Assembly: GCA_024742305.1 (NCBI GenBank)
Contig: JANSYQ010000027.1
Location: 1 to 43,136 of the forward strand
DNA from: a bacterium
Lineage (GTDB): Bacteria; Bacteroidota; Bacteroidia; Flavobacteriales_D; Crocinitomicaceae
DNA length: 43,136 nt
Direction: 5' to 3'
Positions 1 through 7,235 of this stretch are shown here, piece by piece (the first letter of the stretch is position 1; the number at the start of each line of letters is the position of its first letter). The translations under genes were made by a program, and so were the position numbers. The notes under the pieces are model-generated. The model saw only the letters and a list, made by a program, of their open reading frames with translations, did not search any database and had not been told where the DNA came from.

Positions 1-350
1 GAATCGATTAAATAGTGAGGATTAAAACTAGAGGCTGTTAATTTGATCTTACAAGAGATAACAAAAACGCTATATACATTCATTCTTTTGAAGGCTATTT
101 TTCATTTCTAGAAAAAATAACCTTGACAGAAGTCTGCCTGAAAAACTGAGATTGGGGTTAGGTGATACGAAAAACCTGGGCAAAACAATTCTATTTGATG
201 GGGAAATAAAATCTGCCCCATTTTACTGTTTACTTGGTGAGGGAAAAAGAAGAGAGTTCATATTGTATTCAGTTGAAGGAATACGTTGGGTTGAACTCAT
301 TTACATTCGTGGTGTTTGGTCGTGTCCGTCAAATTAAGGAATTAAAAGTA
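1..350. other. Left-edge region without a recognisable gene
   Basis: No frame here gives a protein that I recognise. Two overlapping short open frames on the plus strand (about 60 and 70 codons) have no domain signature, signal peptide or convincing start context. The stretch is AT-rich. A weak 6-base inverted repeat (ATGGGG/CCCCAT, about positions 204-227) followed by TTTTA is present, but it is too weak to call a terminator. It may be the 3' flank of a gene left of the window. Confidence 0.4.
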
Positions 351-815
351 TCACTCCAACTCAAAACGAACCGGAATACGAATTTCACTCACCACTACTC
401 TATCATCCACTTTTCCCGGCGTCCATGCGGGCATATTGGTTACCAACCGTAGCGCTTCTTCTCTAAACACACCGTTCGTTGCAAATTCCACTTTTGCATT
501 TCTAATTTTCCCTTTTGTGTCTACAAGACACACAACGAACGCCTTTCCTTCCATACCATTTTCCAACGCCTCTGCTGGATATTTCAGGTTCTGTTTTAAG
601 TATGAGTTCAGCGAATCAGCGCCTCCTGGGAAGACGGCCTCTTCGTCCGGGAATTGAGACAGTTCATATTTTTCACCATCAAGCTCAATATATTTTTTTG
701 GTGACTCTTTAGGTCGAACAGGGGCTGGCATATTTGGTTCAACCACCACTTTCTCTTCTTGGGCGATGGATATAGACGAAATACCGAACGCTACGATAAA
801 TACACTATACTTCAT
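351..815 (-). CDS. Exported protein with TonB C-terminal domain
   Basis: A protein of 154 residues. Residues 1-19 look like a Sec signal peptide ending at SIAQ. A low-complexity Pro/Glu/Lys linker (about 20-45) leads into a TonB C-terminal domain (about 55-154). That domain shows the usual Bacteroidota landmarks: FPGG at 62-65, the LKYP motif ending at 80, a G-x-V core, MPAW..PG near 128-134 and a closing strand ending in RFELE. Classical TonB carries the domain on an N-terminal membrane anchor with a long Pro-rich periplasmic arm and feeds energy to outer-membrane receptors. This one has a cleavable-looking leader and almost no arm, so it is more likely a periplasmic or envelope-associated TonB-like protein than an energy transducer. 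No ExbB/ExbD or receptor gene is adjacent. The domain call is confident; the role is not known. Confidence 0.8.
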   Translation of the reverse strand: MKYSVFIVAFGISSISIAQEEKVVVEPNMPAPVRPKESPKKYIELDGEKYELSQFPDEEAVFPGGADSLNSYLKQNLKYPAEALENGMEGKAFVVCLVDTKGKIRNAKVEFATNGVFREEALRLVTNMPAWTPGKVDDRVVVSEIRIPVRFELE

Positions 816-850
816 ATTACTTTAGTTTCGTTCATAAATTAAATCAAGAC

Positions 851-2347
851 TTACTCTTTCACCAGCACTTCTGTCCCCACTCTTCCATCACTCTCCAATC
901 GCAAAGTATAGATACCGCTTTTCAATACAGAAACATCAACGCTATTAGACGGTAAATCGCCTTCGAGAACAACTCTCCCGGCCAGATCGACGATGGAATA
1001 CTTCATCATTTCTCCTTCCAAGCCATCAATAAACAATTCGTTTTGAACCGGGTTCGGGTAGACTTCAACCTCCAAACCATTCAACGTTGCTACGTTCTGA
1101 ATTCCGTCTTCATACACTCGCACTTGCCCCGCATTGGTCCAATTACCATCGTTTAAAGGTGCGCCAATAGCAGCGATTCTACCTGTGTAGTTCATCGCCA
1201 CAGCCGTTCCAAATTCATCGCTGGCAGCATCGCCTTCAATTTCGTCTAAAAGTTGCCAATCATTGTTCGACCACTCATAAATCTTAGCGTGACCGGAGCC
1301 CAGTCCATTAGCATTGTGCTTCGTGCCTCCAACAATGAGTCTCGTCCCGTTACCGGAAATTGCTACGGAAAACCCAAACCAATCGTTGGCGTTCTCGCCA
1401 TATACGGAAGAACCGTGCTGCACCCAGCTATTACCCTGACGCTTGTATACAGTAGCAATCCCAGTATTGGTTCCGTTATCATCATTTTTATAAGCTCCCA
1501 CAGCGATTAATGTATCTCCAGCGTAGGACATAGAAATAGACTCGCCAAATTGGTCCTCAATGGAATCACCTGGAATTAAATCGACCGTTTGTGCCCAATC
1601 ATTTCCATTCCACTCATAAGTTCTAACCGCACCGGACCCGTTATTCCCTGATGCGCCGTCATTTCTCGGTGCTCCGAAGGTTACGATAAGTCCATCCGGT
1701 GATACCTCAATATCAGCGCCACCACGTGTTCCACCTGGAGGTGGACCGTCTATCGTTGTTCCTTTTTGAACCCAATCAGTATTATCCCATTCGAAATTTA
1801 AAACTTCACCATTACTTGACCACTCTGCTCCAACGGCTAGTCGATAACCATCCGCAGACAAGGCCACCGCGGAACCAAACATCCTAAATGCGTTTTCGTA
1901 TTCAATGGTTGTTCCTCGTTGCATCCAACTTGCTCCATCCCACTCAAATATTTTTGCTCTCCCAACGGTTCCTACTCCAATATTAATACTTGATACTCCG
2001 GGTGCTCCGATTGCCAACACTGTGCCATCATCCGACAAATCAACGGCATGTCCAAACTTGTTCCATTCCACATCCCCGATCAAATCCTGTCCTTTTTGCA
2101 CCCAATCCGTTCCGCTCCATTCAAACACGCGTACCATTCCCACTTCGCCATTAAGCGTGCTATGTTCCGGTGCCCCTACCGCCATTATAAATCCATCTTG
2201 AGACATCGCAATGCATGACCCGAACAAATCTTGTGACGCTTGACCATAAATATCAGCGCCTTTTTGCGTCCATTGGGCGTTTGCAAATGAAGTAATTGCT
2301 AGAACACCGAAAAAAGAAAGGAAATAGTGACTTTTTAAGAATTTCAT
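851..2347 (-). CDS. Secreted beta-propeller (FG-GAP-like) protein with T9SS sorting domain
   Basis: About 498 residues from the ATG at 2347; an upstream in-frame ATG at 2389 would add 14 residues before an otherwise perfect signal peptide (MKFLKSHYF...FANAQ), so 2347 is preferred. The mature protein is made of about seven repeats of roughly 55 residues, each running 'FG-x-S-V-A-L-S-DG ... LAIGAP ... G-x-V-R-V-FEW ... W-x-Q-G'. These are FG-GAP/integrin-alpha-like blades and probably form a propeller. The last 75 or so residues are a T9SS type A sorting domain (VEVYPNPVQNELFIDG ... SGIYTLRLES ... EVLVKE), so export would be by the system whose porU/porV genes lie at 32-37 kb. The ligand is unknown; adhesion is a reasonable inference. 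Confidence 0.85.
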   Translation of the reverse strand: MKFLKSHYFLSFFGVLAITSFANAQWTQKGADIYGQASQDLFGSCIAMSQDGFIMAVGAPEHSTLNGEVGMVRVFEWSGTDWVQKGQDLIGDVEWNKFGHAVDLSDDGTVLAIGAPGVSSINIGVGTVGRAKIFEWDGASWMQRGTTIEYENAFRMFGSAVALSADGYRLAVGAEWSSNGEVLNFEWDNTDWVQKGTTIDGPPPGGTRGGADIEVSPDGLIVTFGAPRNDGASGNNGSGAVRTYEWNGNDWAQTVDLIPGDSIEDQFGESISMSYAGDTLIAVGAYKNDDNGTNTGIATVYKRQGNSWVQHGSSVYGENANDWFGFSVAISGNGTRLIVGGTKHNANGLGSGHAKIYEWSNNDWQLLDEIEGDAASDEFGTAVAMNYTGRIAAIGAPLNDGNWTNAGQVRVYEDGIQNVATLNGLEVEVYPNPVQNELFIDGLEGEMMKYSIVDLAGRVVLEGDLPSNSVDVSVLKSGIYTLRLESDGRVGTEVLVKE

Positions 2348-2472
2348 AATGTGAATTATTTGTGCATCGAAATTAAAGAAAAATTTCACTTTTAATCAAC
2401 ATTGCAATCAATTCAACGAACAATGTTTTATGGATAACTCCCCTGCTCTCTCGCACAGCAACGGGAAAGATG

Positions 2473-2480
2473 TATATTTG
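2473..2480 (+). promoter_or_regulatory. Bacteroidota-type -7 box (TATATTTG)
   Basis: Exact match to TAnnTTTG, 22 bases before the ATG at 2503. This would give a leader of roughly 15 nt. No clear -33 TTTG at the expected distance, so only the -7 element is supported. Confidence 0.4.
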
Positions 2481-2502
2481 AGCGAACGATTAACTCAAGG
2501 GC

Positions 2503-2772
2503 ATGGGAATTGGAGGTATTATTATAGAGAGCATGAAGCGCACAATGAAGGAAAACGATGCGCTGCGCCCGTCCAAAAGAAAGACACCCAATGATTCCAA
2601 AGAGGGACGACTCTCACGAAATGTTCATTTCGAAAAACGTGAGTTTACTCAGGAGCAACTTCTTGAACACCAAGCTCGACTTAAAAAGAATAAACGATCC
2701 GATCAAATTAGAATGATTATCCTTTTCGCTATTATCGCCGGAGTGATCGGCGTCATTGCCATTTATGGATAA
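2503..2772 (+). CDS. Small single-pass membrane protein, unknown
   Basis: A protein of 89 residues that I do not recognise. Residues 11-66 are strongly charged and hydrophilic (many Lys, Arg, Glu; runs such as SKRKTPND and RLKKNKRSDQ). A single hydrophobic helix follows at about 70-88 (MIILFAIIAGVIGVIAIYG), ending the protein. This suggests a C-tail-anchored protein with its basic part in the cytoplasm. An in-frame ATG at 2533 (residue 11) is an alternative start and would remove the odd hydrophobic N-terminal stretch GIGGIII; GGAGG lies about 17 bases before it. The -7 box at 2473-2480 supports a transcript starting just upstream. Real gene probable from codon pattern and clean topology; function unknown. 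Confidence 0.6.
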   Translation: MGIGGIIIESMKRTMKENDALRPSKRKTPNDSKEGRLSRNVHFEKREFTQEQLLEHQARLKKNKRSDQIRMIILFAIIAGVIGVIAIYG

Positions 2773-2939
2773 TTTGAACGCCACGCGTGGACGCTCGTAC
2801 CTTGCCAGTTCATCAATATCTTTTAATTATTTAATAAATAATATCTTATAGATTTGATAACTATTAATACATGTTAATATTATTCATGGTAGATTCTTTT
2901 CACCTAATTTTAAGGCAGTCGTAAGCGACTGATGATACT

Positions 2940-3629
2940 ATGACACAATTTGAGCTCGACATACTAGCAAAAAAAGGACGTTCTCAAGTAGAGGAAGGTT
3001 TATTTCCGAGTGAAATTTTGGAAAAGGTGAAGGACAGACAAAAACGAAAGTGGTTGTTTGATGCTATCTTCTCACCTCAGTATCGTCGTATTAGTAACCA
3101 AATGAGCGAAACTGAAAAGTTGCGCCGAGGAAAGTTGTTGAGTGTTGAGATGGCGTTTGAGAACTACATGAAAAGCATTAAGATCTTCCGTTTCAATGCT
3201 GCCATGTTGGTGATTATTGGACTCATCATGGTCACCATTGAGTTGATCCGTCCGATGAACGGTCTCGCCTTTGGGATGATTACACTGATAGAAAGTACGG
3301 TAGTTATCGCTGTATCATTGAATCAAGTATATATTCGAAAGTATGGATTGTTGCTGTTCAACGCCTTAGTTGCTTCCTCAATCATCGAAATTGCTTTTTT
3401 CCAGTTTCCACTTCCGGTACTCTACGGTAGTGATTTAGACGTAACTTCTCGATTGGAAGGATTTTGGCAGATTTTCAACGGTCTGTCTCCTTTCCTGTAC
3501 ATCGCTGCGAAATTTGGGATACTGATTAGTATTGCCTTCTCTTCAGATCGTGTTCGGAAGTTTATTCAACGAAAACACGACTACGAAACAACAGATGCAA
3601 CTGTCAATGATTGCGAGGTAAAACAGTAA
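2940..3629 (+). CDS. Multi-pass membrane protein, unknown
   Basis: A protein of 229 residues. The first 80 residues are hydrophilic and Lys/Arg/Glu-rich. Four hydrophobic helices follow, at about 83-104, 106-126, 133-153 and 180-198, then a charged C-terminal tail. No catalytic motif or known family signature is visible. The 167 bases upstream are AT-rich and contain no gene. The gene converges on the SDR gene at 3668 across a 38-base repeat spacer. It is probably expressed on its own. It could be a conserved Bacteroidota inner-membrane protein, but I cannot assign a role. Confidence 0.7.
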   Translation: MTQFELDILAKKGRSQVEEGLFPSEILEKVKDRQKRKWLFDAIFSPQYRRISNQMSETEKLRRGKLLSVEMAFENYMKSIKIFRFNAAMLVIIGLIMVTIELIRPMNGLAFGMITLIESTVVIAVSLNQVYIRKYGLLLFNALVASSIIEIAFFQFPLPVLYGSDLDVTSRLEGFWQIFNGLSPFLYIAAKFGILISIAFSSDRVRKFIQRKHDYETTDATVNDCEVKQ

Positions 3630-3667
3630 GCGCACTTCTCACTTATCACCAATCACCTCTTACTTCT
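3630..3667. repeat. Degenerate 7-base tandem repeat in a convergent spacer
   Basis: Read on the minus strand the whole spacer breaks into heptads: AGTAAGA, GGTGATT, GGTGATA, AGTGAGA, AGTG. It fills the gap between two convergent stop codons. It is one of four spacers in this window with a period near 7 bases; the others are at 6296, 23189 and 29480. Confidence 0.5.
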
Positions 3668-4456
3668 TTAGGTTGCCGACTGCTTGCGAATTACTTTCCA
3701 AAAAATACTCGGGAAAAGTCGCTTTAACGTGACAGCTTTGATTTCTTTATTACCGATCAACACTTCCTTCTTCTCTTTAGAAACGGCTTGAATCAATTGT
3801 CTTGCGCATTCTTCAGCTGACATTCCCGTGGCTTGATTGTGATCCATTTCTCCATGTTTCTCCCCCGATTTATTCAGGGCATTTACCGAGATATTCGTAT
3901 TGATTTTTCCAGGACAGGCAATGGTCACGCAAATACCGTTTTTCTCCTCCTCTAGCATCAAACTTTCATAAAATCCATGCAAGGCGTGCTTCGAGGCGCT
4001 GTAGGCACTGCGCAAAAAGAATCCAAACTTACCTGCAATGCTTGAAATAACCAAAAAGTGACCAGACTGCTGCTCTTGAAAATACGGCAATACGGCTTTC
4101 GTAAGGGCGATGTTACCAAAGTAATTCACCTCCATAATCCGGCGGTCAACTTCCATAGGTGTTTCATGGGCTTCGGAACGTTGCGACATTCCTCCGTTAT
4201 TCACCAAGATATCAATGCGCTTCATTTCTTGCTGCACATGTTTAGCCAACTCCTGAAAATTGTCGGATTTAGCCAGGTCAAGCGCCAAGACAATATGTTG
4301 GTCCGCATTAGACAGCTCCGACCTCAACAATTCAAGTGCTTCCGTATTCCGTGCGGACAGCACCAAACGCGCCCCAGCTTCGGCCCATTGATGCGCTAAT
4401 GCCTTCCCAATTCCTGAGGAGGCACCTGTGATCCAAATGACTTTATCTTGATACAT
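3668..4456 (-). CDS. Short-chain dehydrogenase/reductase (SDR family)
   Basis: A classical SDR of 262 residues, the normal family length. The Rossmann-fold cofactor loop TGASSGIG is at 10-17, with an Arg at 36 (SARN) that favours NADP(H). NNGG (86-89) and N111 match the conserved structural and catalytic Asn. The active site is S138/S139, Y152 and K156 (YSASK). The region after the active site (HALHGFYESLMLEE) resembles the DHRS7-like group that Bacteroidota annotate simply as SDR family oxidoreductase. The substrate is not predictable. The C-terminal 30 residues are basic and hydrophobic (LKRLFPSIFWKVIRK) and may touch the membrane. A terminator sits just upstream, so the gene is transcribed separately from the one at 4517. 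Confidence 0.9.
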   Translation of the reverse strand: MYQDKVIWITGASSGIGKALAHQWAEAGARLVLSARNTEALELLRSELSNADQHIVLALDLAKSDNFQELAKHVQQEMKRIDILVNNGGMSQRSEAHETPMEVDRRIMEVNYFGNIALTKAVLPYFQEQQSGHFLVISSIAGKFGFFLRSAYSASKHALHGFYESLMLEEEKNGICVTIACPGKINTNISVNALNKSGEKHGEMDHNQATGMSAEECARQLIQAVSKEKKEVLIGNKEIKAVTLKRLFPSIFWKVIRKQSAT

Positions 4457-4461
4457 CTGCT

Positions 4462-4494
4462 AAAAAAAATCCCGCCCCAACAAGTGGAACGGGA
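4462..4494 (-). terminator. Rho-independent terminator of the 4517-4939 gene
   Basis: On the minus strand, TCCCGTTCC pairs with GGGGCGGGA (9 pairs including two G-U) around a 7-base loop, followed by eight T. It lies between the end of the exported-protein gene and the start of the SDR gene. Confidence 0.75.
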
Positions 4495-4516
4495 AGGTAT
4501 TTTTTGGTATGAATTT

Positions 4517-4939
4517 CTATAAATCGTCCGGAAGCTCTACTTCCTTCAATGTCTTCTGTTTCGGCTTCAGTTGATCAATGAACACGATCTTGAACTTCTG
4601 ACCGTCGGCCGTTTTGATCATTTCCGAAATTCCATTGACAATCACAGGAGGCTGTCCTTTCATGTTATAGAATTTTGCATCCATCAATTCGTATGTATCA
4701 TCGTCGTACTGTAAAAATACAGAGACAATTTTTCCATTCTCCACGCGTGTTTTTCCTAGAACACAACGTGCACCTCCGTCTTCAAAGAAGCTGATATAAA
4801 CATGTCGATGCATTTCGTCTGCCACGGCGTTGGCACCTCTTTCGTCGAAAGCTTTCTGCAAACGCAAGAAACAATTTTGCGAATATCCTGCGGTGGAAAA
4901 TAACACTCCAAAGAACAGAAACAGTAATCCTTTTTTCAT
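4517..4939 (-). CDS. Small exported protein, unknown
   Basis: 140 residues from the ATG at 4939; a start at 4948 would add only three residues. [21 protein letters not shown] is a clear Sec signal peptide. The mature part has two cysteines ([10 protein letters not shown] near the start and ARCVLG in the middle), which could form a disulfide, and is mostly beta-like with alternating hydrophobic residues. No family is recognised and there is no sorting domain, so a periplasmic location is inferred. It is followed by its own terminator and diverges from gmhA. Confidence 0.7.
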   Translation of the reverse strand: MKKGLLFLFFGVLFSTAGYSQNCFLRLQKAFDERGANAVADEMHRHVYISFFEDGGARCVLGKTRVENGKIVSVFLQYDDDTYELMDAKFYNMKGQPPVIVNGISEMIKTADGQKFKIVFIDQLKPKQKTLKEVELPDDL

Positions 4940-5048
4940 ATTTAGCATGTTTGTTGAGCCATGGCTCAGGGTTTCAAATATAACAAGTTCAATCCAATAT
5001 TTTGCCGCCTGCTATTTAAATTGTTTATTTTGCGACAAATTCGTTTGG

Positions 5049-5618
5049 ATGGGTAAAAATCAAATAGCAGACCAATTTTCGCATGCTTTGGAAATTTTGC
5101 AAAAATTTAACAAAGAAGAAAATTTCGAAAAAATCCGAAAGGCAGGCGACATCATGGTTTCAGCGATTCGAAGCGAAGGAAAGATAATTAGCTGTGGAAA
5201 CGGTGGTTCTATGTGTGATGCGATGCATTTTGCCGAGGAACTCACCGGGCGTTTTCGAGATGATCGCCCATCCATTGGAGCCATTTCCATCTCAGATCCC
5301 AGTCATATTTCTTGTGTAGGAAACGATTACGGTTTCGATCATATCTTTTCAAGATTTGTGGAAGGAATAGGTCGAAAAGGCGATGTATTGTTAGCCATTT
5401 CCACTTCGGGTAACTCGAAGAATGTTTTAAACGCAATTGAAGTAGCGAAAGAAAAAGGGATGTTTGTTGTAGGGCTCACTGGAAAAACAGGCGGAGCCAT
5501 GGCAGAACGCTGCGATGTGGAAATTCGAGCGCCTCATTCCGATTACGCCGACCGTGCGCAGGAGATTCATATCAAAGTGATTCACGCCCTGATTCAACAC
5601 ATCGAAAATAATCTATAA
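5049..5618 (+). CDS. gmhA: Phosphoheptose isomerase GmhA
   Basis: Converts sedoheptulose 7-phosphate to D-glycero-D-manno-heptose 7-phosphate, the first step of ADP-heptose synthesis for the LPS inner core; cytoplasmic. From the ATG at 5049 it is 189 residues (E. coli GmhA is 192). The frame stays open 219 bases further upstream, but that part overlaps the divergent gene and looks non-coding. SIS-fold motifs are intact: CGNGGS (49-54), the catalytic Glu in [10 protein letters not shown] (E64), TSGNS (119-123), and Q171 and H179 in [11 protein letters not shown]. These correspond to E65, Q172 and H180 of E. coli. No other heptose genes adjoin it, so the pathway is split on this genome. Together with kdsD/kdsA in this window it indicates a Kdo/heptose-containing LPS. 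Confidence 0.92.
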   Translation: MGKNQIADQFSHALEILQKFNKEENFEKIRKAGDIMVSAIRSEGKIISCGNGGSMCDAMHFAEELTGRFRDDRPSIGAISISDPSHISCVGNDYGFDHIFSRFVEGIGRKGDVLLAISTSGNSKNVLNAIEVAKEKGMFVVGLTGKTGGAMAERCDVEIRAPHSDYADRAQEIHIKVIHALIQHIENNL

Positions 5619-5625
5619 TCAATTA

Positions 5626-5654
5626 TTGTCAAGGAAGTGAAAACACTATCTTTG
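5626..5654 (+). promoter_or_regulatory. Bacteroidota promoter upstream of the TerB-like gene
   Basis: A -33-like TTG (5626-5628) lies 18 bases before an exact -7 box TATCTTTG (5647-5654). The predicted leader, about 85 nt, contains a perfect 6-base hairpin CTACTC-TTTT-GAGTAG at 5669-5684. Confidence 0.5.
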
Positions 5655-5744
5655 CGGCGTCGCAGAAACTACTCTTTTGAGTAGAGTAAAAAACATTTAG
5701 TACAATTATCGGTGAAGGCGACGCGTCGAATTTTTACGTAAACA

Positions 5745-6167
5745 ATGGGAACAATTGCACAAATTTTTGAATCGGGAGAGCGCAGAGCGCAGAAAGGGCT
5801 TTTTAACAACCTTGTTATGTTGGCTCGCGTTGATGGTGAAGTAGCAGCATCTGAGCAAAACTTACTCAAGCGTATCGCCAGTCGATTATCCCTAACTGAC
5901 GAACAGGTAAAGGAAATCATGGACCATCCTGATTCATACCCAATGGTACCCCCATCTAACAAAGAAGAGCGATTAGAACGCTTCATTCAGTTCATTGAAA
6001 TGGTTTGTATTGATGGTGTTGTGGACCCAACGGAGGAAGATTTAGCGAACAAATACGGAGTCGCACTAGGGTTTGATAGTGATGATCTAAACGAAATCGA
6101 AACTACGATTATCGAGCACTTCAAAGCTGGTAAAAACCGCAGCGAAATTTTGGAAGCGATGATGTAA
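5745..6167 (+). CDS. TerB-like (tellurite resistance TerB family) protein
   Basis: A cytoplasmic-looking, mostly helical protein of 140 residues with no signal peptide. It carries the TerB signature twice: LARVDGEVAASE (26-37) and MVCIDGVVDPTE (86-97), each an ADG-type acidic loop with a downstream Glu, as expected for the duplicated helical TerB/DjlA-type fold. These acidic loops are thought to bind metal. Bacteroidota encode many stand-alone TerB-like proteins whose role is unknown; the name does not show real tellurite resistance, and no terC/terD/terZ gene is near. It has its own promoter and a strong terminator, so it is probably monocistronic. Confidence 0.75.
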   Translation: MGTIAQIFESGERRAQKGLFNNLVMLARVDGEVAASEQNLLKRIASRLSLTDEQVKEIMDHPDSYPMVPPSNKEERLERFIQFIEMVCIDGVVDPTEEDLANKYGVALGFDSDDLNEIETTIIEHFKAGKNRSEILEAMM

Positions 6168-6187
6168 TTTCATTCCAATAAAGATAC

Positions 6188-6242
6188 AAAGCCAGCCTAA
6201 GTGCATCTCGACTCCGCTCGATGTCCTTTGGCTGGCTTTTTT
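6188..6242 (+). terminator. Terminator after the TerB-like gene, with a second palindrome in its loop
   Basis: AAAGCCAGCC (6188-6197) pairs perfectly with GGCTGGCTTT (6230-6239), followed by T. The loop holds GCATCTCGACTCCGCTCGATG, itself able to fold (CAT..TCGA / TCGA..ATG). Fourteen bases of that loop recur exactly at 29588-29601. Confidence 0.8.
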
Positions 6243-6295
6243 GTTACATTCATTCCAAGAAACTTTTTTCGCCAAACCACTGCTACCTTTCCTTA

Positions 6296-6345
6296 TTTCA
6301 TCTTTTGTCTTTTAATCTTTACTCTTTTATCCGCCTCATCTTAAA
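6296..6345. repeat. Degenerate 7-base tandem repeat (GANNAAA type)
   Basis: On the minus strand the sequence reads GATAAAA, GAGTAAA, GATTAAAA, GACAAAA, GATGAAA. The same unit class appears at 23189-23295. It lies between the TerB terminator and fur. Confidence 0.45.
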
Positions 6346-6407
6346 AAGTTGTTGAAAACTCCCGCGTTTTAAGCCGTTTACGTAGGAAGGAATCCCCAAT
6401 AATTCCG

Positions 6408-6415
6408 TAATTTTG
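6408..6415 (+). promoter_or_regulatory. -7 box (TAATTTTG) before fur
   Basis: Exact TAnnTTTG, 17 bases upstream of the fur ATG. No good -33 element at 19-21 bases. It would drive the fur / STAS / purA / OstA-like run. Confidence 0.45.
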
Positions 6416-6432
6416 TCACTTACCTTCAAGGC

Positions 6433-6885
6433 ATGAGTCAAGAAGAATTACAACAAAAAGTCAAGAGTATTTTCTCTGCGTATCTAGAGCAAAATGGACA
6501 CCGAAAAACACCGGAACGCTTTGCCATACTTGCAGAAATTTACAATTATGACGGACATTTCGATATCGAGTCATTGTACATCGAAATGAAAAATCAAAAC
6601 TATCGAGTTTCGCGTGCTACCCTATACAATACAATAGAACTTCTATTGGCTTGTAATCTTGTTCGAAAGCACCAATTCGGCAAGAACATTGCGCAGTTTG
6701 AAAAAGCTCATGGTTCAAAGCAGCATGATCACATTGTCTTGACGGATACTGGAGAGTTGCTCGAATTTTGTGATCCGCGCATTCAAAACATTAAGTCCAC
6801 GATTGAAGAAATCTTCGGCGTGGAAATTCAACATCACTCCCTTTATTTCTACGGAGTGAAAAAAGACGACAACAAAGACAAGTAA
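6433..6885 (+). CDS. Fur-family metal-responsive transcriptional regulator
   Basis: A protein of 150 residues. The N-terminal winged helix (about 1-85) contains [14 protein letters not shown] and the recognition helix region [13 protein letters not shown] (59-71). The C-terminal dimer and metal domain follows with H93, H98, H100 ([10 protein letters not shown]), E111, C113 (LEFCDP) and the HH pair at 134-135. These match the regulatory His/Glu site of Fur/PerR. The C-terminal CxxC pairs that bind structural zinc in E. coli-type Fur are absent; only a single Cys remains near that position, as is common in Bacteroidota Fur. Whether it senses iron, peroxide or zinc cannot be read from sequence. 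Its stop codon is directly followed by the GTG start of the STAS gene (TAAGTG), so the two are probably translated together. Confidence 0.88.
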   Translation: MSQEELQQKVKSIFSAYLEQNGHRKTPERFAILAEIYNYDGHFDIESLYIEMKNQNYRVSRATLYNTIELLLACNLVRKHQFGKNIAQFEKAHGSKQHDHIVLTDTGELLEFCDPRIQNIKSTIEEIFGVEIQHHSLYFYGVKKDDNKDK

Positions 6886-7230
6886 GTGAACTTACAATTT
6901 GACGTACATATCGACGACCCGGTAATTGTCTATGCATTGGACGGAAAAATTACCACAGAGGAAGATTTCGCGGAACTTGAAGCTGAAGTCTTTAAAAACC
7001 TTAATCAAAACTATTACCGCATTGTTTTCGATGTGGCAAATCTTACACATACAAACTCGATGGGGATCAGTTTCTTCATGCGAACGCTCACAAAAGCCCG
7101 CATCATGAATGGCGAACTCGTTTTGGCTTCCTTGGATGGAAATGTCAAAAAGATATTCGACATCGCGAAGCTCAACGAGGTGTACACCATCTACCCATCG
7201 ACAGAATTAGCTATCAAACACTTTAAGTAA
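6886..7230 (+). CDS. STAS-domain protein (anti-sigma-factor antagonist type)
   Basis: 114 residues, starting with GTG immediately after the fur stop. It is a single STAS domain: a beta-strand start, YRIVFDVANLTHTNSMGISFFMRTL with the conserved Ser at 58 that is phosphorylated in SpoIIAA-type proteins, and GELVLASLDGNVKKIFDIAKL. Family members bind or release anti-sigma factors or act in partner-switch complexes according to the phosphorylation of this Ser. No kinase or sigma factor is adjacent, so partners are unknown. The position between fur and purA, with 5 bases to purA, suggests a stable operon; a regulatory link to either neighbour is inference. Confidence 0.85.
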   Translation: MNLQFDVHIDDPVIVYALDGKITTEEDFAELEAEVFKNLNQNYYRIVFDVANLTHTNSMGISFFMRTLTKARIMNGELVLASLDGNVKKIFDIAKLNEVYTIYPSTELAIKHFK

Positions 7231-7235
7231 AACCA

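Noticed and set aside
152-452. Overlapping short plus-strand open frames at the left edge
   Set aside because: No signal peptide, domain, or coding-like composition; two frames overlap each other and the 3' end of the TonB-domain gene.
4830-5048. N-terminal extension of GmhA in the same frame
   Set aside because: It overlaps the divergent exported-protein gene and its promoter region, and the remaining protein from 5049 has the normal family length.
5745-6167. Tellurite-resistance operon
   Set aside because: Only a stand-alone TerB-like fold is present; no terC, terD, terE or terZ next to it.
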